Source: Candidatus Sabulitectum sp.
GTDB taxonomy: Bacteria > Fermentibacterota > Fermentibacteria > Fermentibacterales > JCC-6
DNA length: 60,899 nucleotides
NCBI GenBank assembly: GCA_023139045.1
Contig: JAGLOJ010000034.1
Coordinates: forward strand, 1 to 60,899
Reading direction: 5' to 3'
In this document: positions 56,433 to 60,899 of the stretch, piece after piece
How the letters are laid out: every line of letters starts with the position of its first letter
How positions within the stretch are numbered: the stretch's first letter is position 1
Position numbers and translations under genes: made by a program
Notes under the pieces: model-generated
The model's input: the letters and a program-made list of their open reading frames with translations, nothing else
Told to the model about the DNA's origin: nothing
The model's database searches: none

Positions 56433-58631
56433 TTATATCTCACATCTCTGTCCAGAGCACTCAATGCCAGCATCGAGTTGTTCCATTCCAGGCTCCTGCA
56501 TTTTGGTCCAGTCAACGGGCACATAGTTCTTTATTAAATAGTTCCACTTGCTTTCATCGGCAGCAGTGACTTCTTCTCTCGGGGCGAAGGGAAATTTCTT
56601 ATCAAGTAAGTGCGGAGCGAAGGACATAGCTGCCACGCATTTTATGTTACTTTCAATATCTTTGACGACACCATCTTTCTCTTCTGGGTGCATCGTAACG
56701 GTGGCTGAGACATTATGAGTCAAGTCTTCGCTCTTGTCTCTTGTTCCTGGGGCAACCCAATTATTGTAAGTTGAGAAGATATACTGCATAAATTCTTTTG
56801 CTGGCATATCCTTAACAAACTTGCTGCCTTCTGGGGCTTCAACTGGGAATACAATACACAAGTCACCATTAGGTTTTTCCTCGACCATGTGAGGATTATA
56901 TTTACGGAAATGGATCAATGCTGGCTCCAAAGGATTGGCTGTTACTCTGCGGAAATATCTCGGTGCGTGATGAGGGTGTATCCCACAAGCCACACCACCC
57001 AGTTCCAGAGGAGCTGTGCCTCCTGGCTTAATAGTTGTCGCCCGTTTAGCCGGGTTTATGCCAAGCTGCTCTGCTATGATACTGTTTATGTTTAACACTT
57101 CAGCGGCAGCGGCCTGTTGTAACTGGGGATCAAATGCTAACTTTGGATTGTCCATCATACCAGTAATACCCACACCAAGTAAAGCATCACGAGCAGCAAT
57201 CGCTTCAGTGGTGGAACCAAGATAAGGGAACTTATTATAACCAGCCTGTAAAGTACCTATTACAGCAGCGGCCTTAGCTGCCATGACAAAGTCGCCGGGA
57301 TCCTCACAAGCAGCTGCGTTAATCTCACACAGATTACAAAAACTAAATCCAGTCTGGTCATTTATTCTAGGATGGAGACCAATCTCACCACAAGGATTAC
57401 ATCCATAATTCTTGTCATCGCTGAGGAAGAATCCCGGATCGCCATAACCTTCTTCGGCAATGGTGATAATACGCTTAAAGTCTTTATGTCTGGAGGGGCT
57501 GCTCCGCAACAGCATGGCAGCATTATTCGCCATGGCACGCTGTGCATTCAGGGCCATCGGATCATAATTACCAGCAGCCTTAGCGTAAAGCATTTCAGTG
57601 TCATTAGCAGAGAAGATACACATTAAGCTACTACGACGAATTCCGCCAGCCAATACAGCCTCCGCCAAGTAACAGATAATATCATGACATTCTATAGGCC
57701 TCAGCTTACGACCCTGGGCCTTTTCCAAGACACCTCGGATATTCTCCAAAGAACGCTTCAACGGTAGATGCCCAGGGGCTCTGCCTCCGCTGGTCACCAG
57801 GGGGCTGCCTTCGGGGCGGATCTTAGAGAAACTGAATTCTATGTAGAACCCCTCTACGAAACTGGTCATCAACATTTTAACCGCATCGCCCCAACCTTCT
57901 ATTGTATCCTGCACAACCCAATGAAAAACCTTGCTTTTGCTAATATGTGCCAGTTTAGGTAATTTGTCTATGTGGCTCCACTGGACCGAATACCCAACAC
58001 CACAACCGCATAACAAAAGATAGAGAATTTGACCGAACGCTTCAGGACGATCCGCCAGTGTGTATGCACAATTATATAATCTGGCATTATTATCTTCTAT
58101 CGCCTTACCGGCAAACTGCATAGAACGCATAGACGGCAGAACCTTCTTAGCGTAAACGAACTCAAATGCCTCCTCTATAAGTTTATTAGTGTACCGACCA
58201 TATGCTTGATACTTCAATAAATGCATAGCCTTTACACGGCTAACTGTTTCGGAAAAGGTTTCGCGTCTCTCTAGATCAGAGTCATAACGGGAATACTTGC
58301 TGAGATGGATATAATCGGCCAACGCATTTGGATCTGGCTTCCTGCGTTCTTCTCTGGCCTTGGCATGCTCATGACGATATACAATATATCTTTTGGCAAC
58401 TTCCTGATATTGTTTCATCAACTCCTCTTCGACCAAGTCCTGAATCTTTTCTATTCCTATGACATCGCCATCACACTGCTCTGCCACTCTTTCGGTCACC
58501 TGGTTCACCAAGGCATTCACATCCCCATTAGCAATCAAAGGTTCACCATCATGGTTGGCCATGTGTAAAGCCTTTATTATCTTCCGTCCATCAAATAGTT
58601 GTAATGTCCCGTCGCGTTTTTGTACTCTCAT
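56433..58631 (-). CDS. nrdJ: Adenosylcobalamin-dependent (class II) ribonucleotide reductase
   Basis: 732 aa from ATG 58631 (AAAGG site); longer frames run into the helicase gene. An N-terminal ATP cone (KRDGTLQLFDGRKIIKALHM) precedes the barrel, with RLYNCAYTLADRPEAFGQIL, LLCGCGVGYSVQ, the finger-loop cysteine region NPCGEIGLHP, and TTIKPGGTAPLELG. The C-terminus CSGQRCEI carries the redox Cys pair. There is no small-subunit gene, consistent with class II, which uses B12. It makes deoxynucleotides for phage DNA. Confidence 0.88.
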   Translation of the reverse strand: MRVQKRDGTLQLFDGRKIIKALHMANHDGEPLIANGDVNALVNQVTERVAEQCDGDVIGIEKIQDLVEEELMKQYQEVAKRYIVYRHEHAKAREERRKPDPNALADYIHLSKYSRYDSDLERRETFSETVSRVKAMHLLKYQAYGRYTNKLIEEAFEFVYAKKVLPSMRSMQFAGKAIEDNNARLYNCAYTLADRPEAFGQILYLLLCGCGVGYSVQWSHIDKLPKLAHISKSKVFHWVVQDTIEGWGDAVKMLMTSFVEGFYIEFSFSKIRPEGSPLVTSGGRAPGHLPLKRSLENIRGVLEKAQGRKLRPIECHDIICYLAEAVLAGGIRRSSLMCIFSANDTEMLYAKAAGNYDPMALNAQRAMANNAAMLLRSSPSRHKDFKRIITIAEEGYGDPGFFLSDDKNYGCNPCGEIGLHPRINDQTGFSFCNLCEINAAACEDPGDFVMAAKAAAVIGTLQAGYNKFPYLGSTTEAIAARDALLGVGITGMMDNPKLAFDPQLQQAAAAEVLNINSIIAEQLGINPAKRATTIKPGGTAPLELGGVACGIHPHHAPRYFRRVTANPLEPALIHFRKYNPHMVEEKPNGDLCIVFPVEAPEGSKFVKDMPAKEFMQYIFSTYNNWVAPGTRDKSEDLTHNVSATVTMHPEEKDGVVKDIESNIKCVAAMSFAPHLLDKKFPFAPREEVTAADESKWNYLIKNYVPVDWTKMQEPGMEQLDAGIECSGQRCEI

Positions 58632-58641
58632 CGTTGGTCCT

Positions 58642-59859
58642 TTATCTAAAGTTTTGGCAAATAGTAATCTTCTTAGCTGCTCTTGTGATCGCTGTGTATA
58701 ACCATTGCCTGGCCGTCCCATTAAATACACAGCTCTCATCGAACACCAACACATTGTCCCACTGACTCCCCTGGGCCTTGTGTGTTGTCAAGGCATACCC
58801 AAAGTCAAAGCATTGTGCACTGGTAATCTCCCAATATGGTAATTGTTTCTCAGTACCTTTGAAATAATGTTCATGTGCGAATATTTCTAAGCTCCCGCAA
58901 TCCGGATTCGTTATTCTCAACAGATACTGCCCACAGTTCAGGTCTTCGGCATGTAGTACCTCCCACAAGGTTCCATTTAATAAATTCATTTCATGATCAT
59001 TACGTAAGCATACCAACTTGTCACCAGGGACAGGACATGGGTTCTCCCCGTGGCCTAACAATTTCCTCATTTTGGCATTGCATTGTCTCCTGGACTTATT
59101 AGTCCCTACCAGTATTTGATCCGCATTCATCACAACATCAACTTCCGGCTTACCGTCTACAATAGTTGATTCTCCATATTGCCCAGGGTAAATCCTCTCG
59201 CCTGTGCGGACGGCAGTGGCCAACTCGATAATTGGGTTACCCCTGGCTTGTCGGTGGATTTCGGTAAGCAGTATGTCTGGCTTCTGGTTGGTGAAATAAC
59301 CACCACCGCCCACTGGCGGTAACTGTGCGGGATCTCCTAATACTAATATGGGAACACCGAAACTTTCTAAGTCTCGGCCCATTCGTTCATCCACCATACT
59401 ACATTCATCAATAATAACCAGGTCGGCATATTCTATTACAGAATCGTGGTTAAGCTGGAAGAACGGCGTCCTCAGCTTTTCCTCTTCTTTTCCGATGGCC
59501 TTCTTCAGACGTATTAGCGAGTCGTTGGTTTCCCGATCCTCCTCAGCCAAACCCTCGAACGTCTTCTCATATAGTTTTTGCAGCTCATGTAGTTTTCTTT
59601 TGCTGCGATCGGCGGGCATGTATATCAACTTATGGATAGTCATGGCACCTTCGCAACCTTTGGCCCGTAGCACGCTGGCAGCTTTGCCAGTATAGGCAGC
59701 AAACAATACATTGCCAGCTCCCAATGCTAAATGTGTGGCCAGGGTAGTTTTACCAGTACCTGCGAAACCAAACAATCTAAAGGTTTGCTGCCTGCCGGTA
59801 CTATCTAGCCAACGACTGACTGTATCCAAAGCAACTTGTTGTTGATTACTCCATTCCAC
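58642..59859 (-). CDS. SF1 helicase, Dda/RecD2-like
   Basis: 405 aa from GTG 59859, chosen because GGAGG lies seven bases upstream; a longer TTG frame lacks that. Motifs: I GFAGTGKTTL (about 31-40), II IIDECSMVDE (about 149-158), GDPAQLPPVGGGG, and VI ALTTHKAQGSQWDNVLV plus LYTAITRA. A 5'-3' helicase role at the fork or in recombination initiation is expected. Its start overlaps the end of the preceding gene. Confidence 0.88.
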   Translation of the reverse strand: MEWSNQQQVALDTVSRWLDSTGRQQTFRLFGFAGTGKTTLATHLALGAGNVLFAAYTGKAASVLRAKGCEGAMTIHKLIYMPADRSKRKLHELQKLYEKTFEGLAEEDRETNDSLIRLKKAIGKEEEKLRTPFFQLNHDSVIEYADLVIIDECSMVDERMGRDLESFGVPILVLGDPAQLPPVGGGGYFTNQKPDILLTEIHRQARGNPIIELATAVRTGERIYPGQYGESTIVDGKPEVDVVMNADQILVGTNKSRRQCNAKMRKLLGHGENPCPVPGDKLVCLRNDHEMNLLNGTLWEVLHAEDLNCGQYLLRITNPDCGSLEIFAHEHYFKGTEKQLPYWEITSAQCFDFGYALTTHKAQGSQWDNVLVFDESCVFNGTARQWLYTAITRAAKKITICQNFR

Positions 59860-60337
59860 CTTTGGTCCTCCATTCAAACGCTTCGCATTCTTTATCTTTT
59901 ACACCATCAAAGTTACAGCATCCATAAATGACGCAGCTCCTGCCGCTTTCCCTTAAATTGTCACAATTCCTACATATCTCTTGTTGGAAGATATTAACGT
60001 CATATTTCCCAACTCGGCACACGCTGGCTTCAACATGGCCCCGCACGGAACCGTAGTTAATACCATCATTACCATCACACAGGACAAAATTGCTCTTTGC
60101 TACACGTTCAACCTGCCATCGGCTAATCATAAAGTGTACCGGCAAGATAGGGCCAACGATATAGTGCTCTTTCATCACATCCTGCTGCTCTTTCAGCACA
60201 TCCTCAATAATTTTGATTATCCTGGCTCCCCCGGTTTCGTTAGGTAACCATTTTTCAGAGTCAACGATAACCTTCTCATACACCAAAGACTCAGAATTCG
60301 GCCAAAGAAGTTTTCTTACTTTTACTATTAATGCCAT
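59846..60337 (-). CDS. Hypothetical protein with C-terminal Cys cluster
   Basis: 163 aa. The first 110 residues are an alpha/beta domain; the end has CRNCDNL...CVIYGCCNF...C, probably a zinc site. TAATG overlap with the HNH stop. Function unknown. Confidence 0.55.
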   Translation of the reverse strand: MALIVKVRKLLWPNSESLVYEKVIVDSEKWLPNETGGARIIKIIEDVLKEQQDVMKEHYIVGPILPVHFMISRWQVERVAKSNFVLCDGNDGINYGSVRGHVEASVCRVGKYDVNIFQQEICRNCDNLRESGRSCVIYGCCNFDGVKDKECEAFEWRTKGGME

Positions 60338-60870
60338 TATTCCATCCTCTCGTAATATCCTCTGGCAGCTCTCTTAACACAAGTAAGAGACGACCCGTAA
60401 AGTTCGTAATAGTGATTAAACAAAACCCCCATGTACCCAACCTGAGCTACTTGATAACCCTTTTTCTTTCGCTCCGTCATATGAGTGAGAAACGCTTTCC
60501 GTATCGCCTGGGCTTGGGCTTTGGTCATAGTTACCAGTGGATGACTAAATCCCTGTATCTGCGTTCCATGTTCTATACGGTCCGCAGCATTAGTCTTATC
60601 TGTTCCCCACGCTAAGTTGTCGGCATGGTTATTCCCGCGATCTCCGTCCAGATGTCGAACCAGAGTCGCCCCTGGGCTTTTACGTTCCGTGAACGACATA
60701 AGGACCAACTGATGCACCTTACAATTAAACTTTCTGCCAAGTACATACAGTGTAACTTTTTTATAACCCTTCCAGGTTTGTTGCTTCAGAATTTGCCCAG
60801 AGGGGGAGCGTACTTCGCCCTCGTCGGAAACTTCGTAGAGAGTGTTGTGTATATTCTTCCATTCTACCAT
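60337..60870 (-). CDS. HNH homing-type endonuclease with NUMOD4-like N-terminus
   Basis: 177 aa. The N-terminus WKNIHNTLYEVSDEGEVRSP is the NUMOD4 DNA-binding motif; LVRHLDGDRGNNHADNLAWG is the HNH catalytic core (about 71-90); an AP2/helix-turn-helix-like segment ends the protein. It is probably a free-standing homing endonuclease. It starts directly after the tRNA-like element, with GAGGG from the acceptor arm as ribosome site, suggesting insertion beside a tRNA gene. Confidence 0.8.
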   Translation of the reverse strand: MVEWKNIHNTLYEVSDEGEVRSPSGQILKQQTWKGYKKVTLYVLGRKFNCKVHQLVLMSFTERKSPGATLVRHLDGDRGNNHADNLAWGTDKTNAADRIEHGTQIQGFSHPLVTMTKAQAQAIRKAFLTHMTERKKKGYQVAQVGYMGVLFNHYYELYGSSLTCVKRAARGYYERME

Positions 60871-60875
60871 TATCC

Positions 60876-60899
60876 CTCGGTGGGATTCGAACCCACGTT
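60876..60899. repeat. 24-bp terminal direct repeat (right copy)
   Basis: Exact copy of bases 1-24. It carries the T-arm of the tRNA-like element, whose 3' end continues into 60871-60875 just upstream of the HNH endonuclease start codon. It supports a circular or terminally redundant molecule. Confidence 0.9.

Noticed and set aside
213-60615. Many open frames of 60-240 codons on the plus strand
   Set aside because: They lie opposite well-supported minus-strand genes, lack consistent ribosome sites and have no recognisable domains; they are antisense shadows.
1-60899. Temperate lifestyle
   Set aside because: No integrase, excisionase, CI-like repressor or ParA/B was found; absence in one window is not proof but gives no support.

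Overview
The window is an almost certainly complete genome of a tailed double-stranded DNA phage with a long non-contractile tail (siphovirus type), about 60.88 kb. The first and last 24 bases are identical and a tRNA-like element reads across the join, so the sequence is best seen as a circular or circularly permuted assembly opened at an arbitrary point. Every gene I support is on the minus strand, so gene order is read from high to low coordinates and through the join. There is no integrase, repressor or partition gene, so I infer a virulent lifestyle. The best host clue is a phage-encoded exported protein with a C-terminal dockerin/EF-hand repeat (GDTNGDG...NWL) of the kind common in Planctomycetota, especially Phycisphaerae-like bacteria. 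A vitamin B12-dependent ribonucleotide reductase is compatible with that but not diagnostic.

Layout in transcription order. Region B (about 35026-35882) is a non-coding block rich in GAGTC repeats. It heads the structural operon: small terminase (34267-35025), a short degenerate copy of the large terminase (33792-34277), large terminase, DUF4055-type portal, Mu gpF-like head protein, scaffold, major capsid protein, two proteins sharing the N-terminal tag MTKGLPRSL, fibre-like and connector proteins, tail tube, tail chaperones G and G-T joined by a -1 frameshift, tape measure, distal tail proteins, the dockerin protein, the tail-tip protein and a small membrane protein. A hairpin at 5291-5319 closes this block.

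Region A (about 4620-5290) is a second GAGTC-rich block. Its core matches region B and lies within about 40 bp of the opposite point of the circle. It holds two promoter-like sites and two terminator-like hairpins. It heads the second operon, which runs through small Cys-rich proteins, a zinc metallopeptidase, a SNF2 helicase and an SSB-like protein. It then crosses the join (tRNA-like element, HNH endonuclease) into SF1 helicase, class II ribonucleotide reductase, a candidate DNA-base modification cluster (HMUDK-helical-domain protein, TAGT-type glycosyltransferase, thymidylate-synthase-like enzyme, deoxyribosyltransferase-like protein, MazG/Nmad-like zinc-ribbon protein), Nudix hydrolase, family A DNA polymerase, 2H phosphoesterase-like protein, dCMP deaminase, a PD-(D/E)XK nuclease and a primase-helicase.

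Further on come a promoter, a metallohydrolase and a phage sigma factor, then many small Cys-rich or membrane genes, a GHKL-type ATPase, and a lysis-like group (TM protein/lipoprotein overlap, holin, second lipoprotein). A strong terminator at 35883-35915 ends it.

The most unusual items are the candidate DNA hypermodification cluster, the pseudo-terminase, the paired antipodal repeat regions, the shared capsid-side N-terminal tag, the dockerin protein embedded in the tail operon, and a strongly over-represented 9-mer GCCCAGGGG. Functions are inferred from motifs read by eye; no database search was possible.
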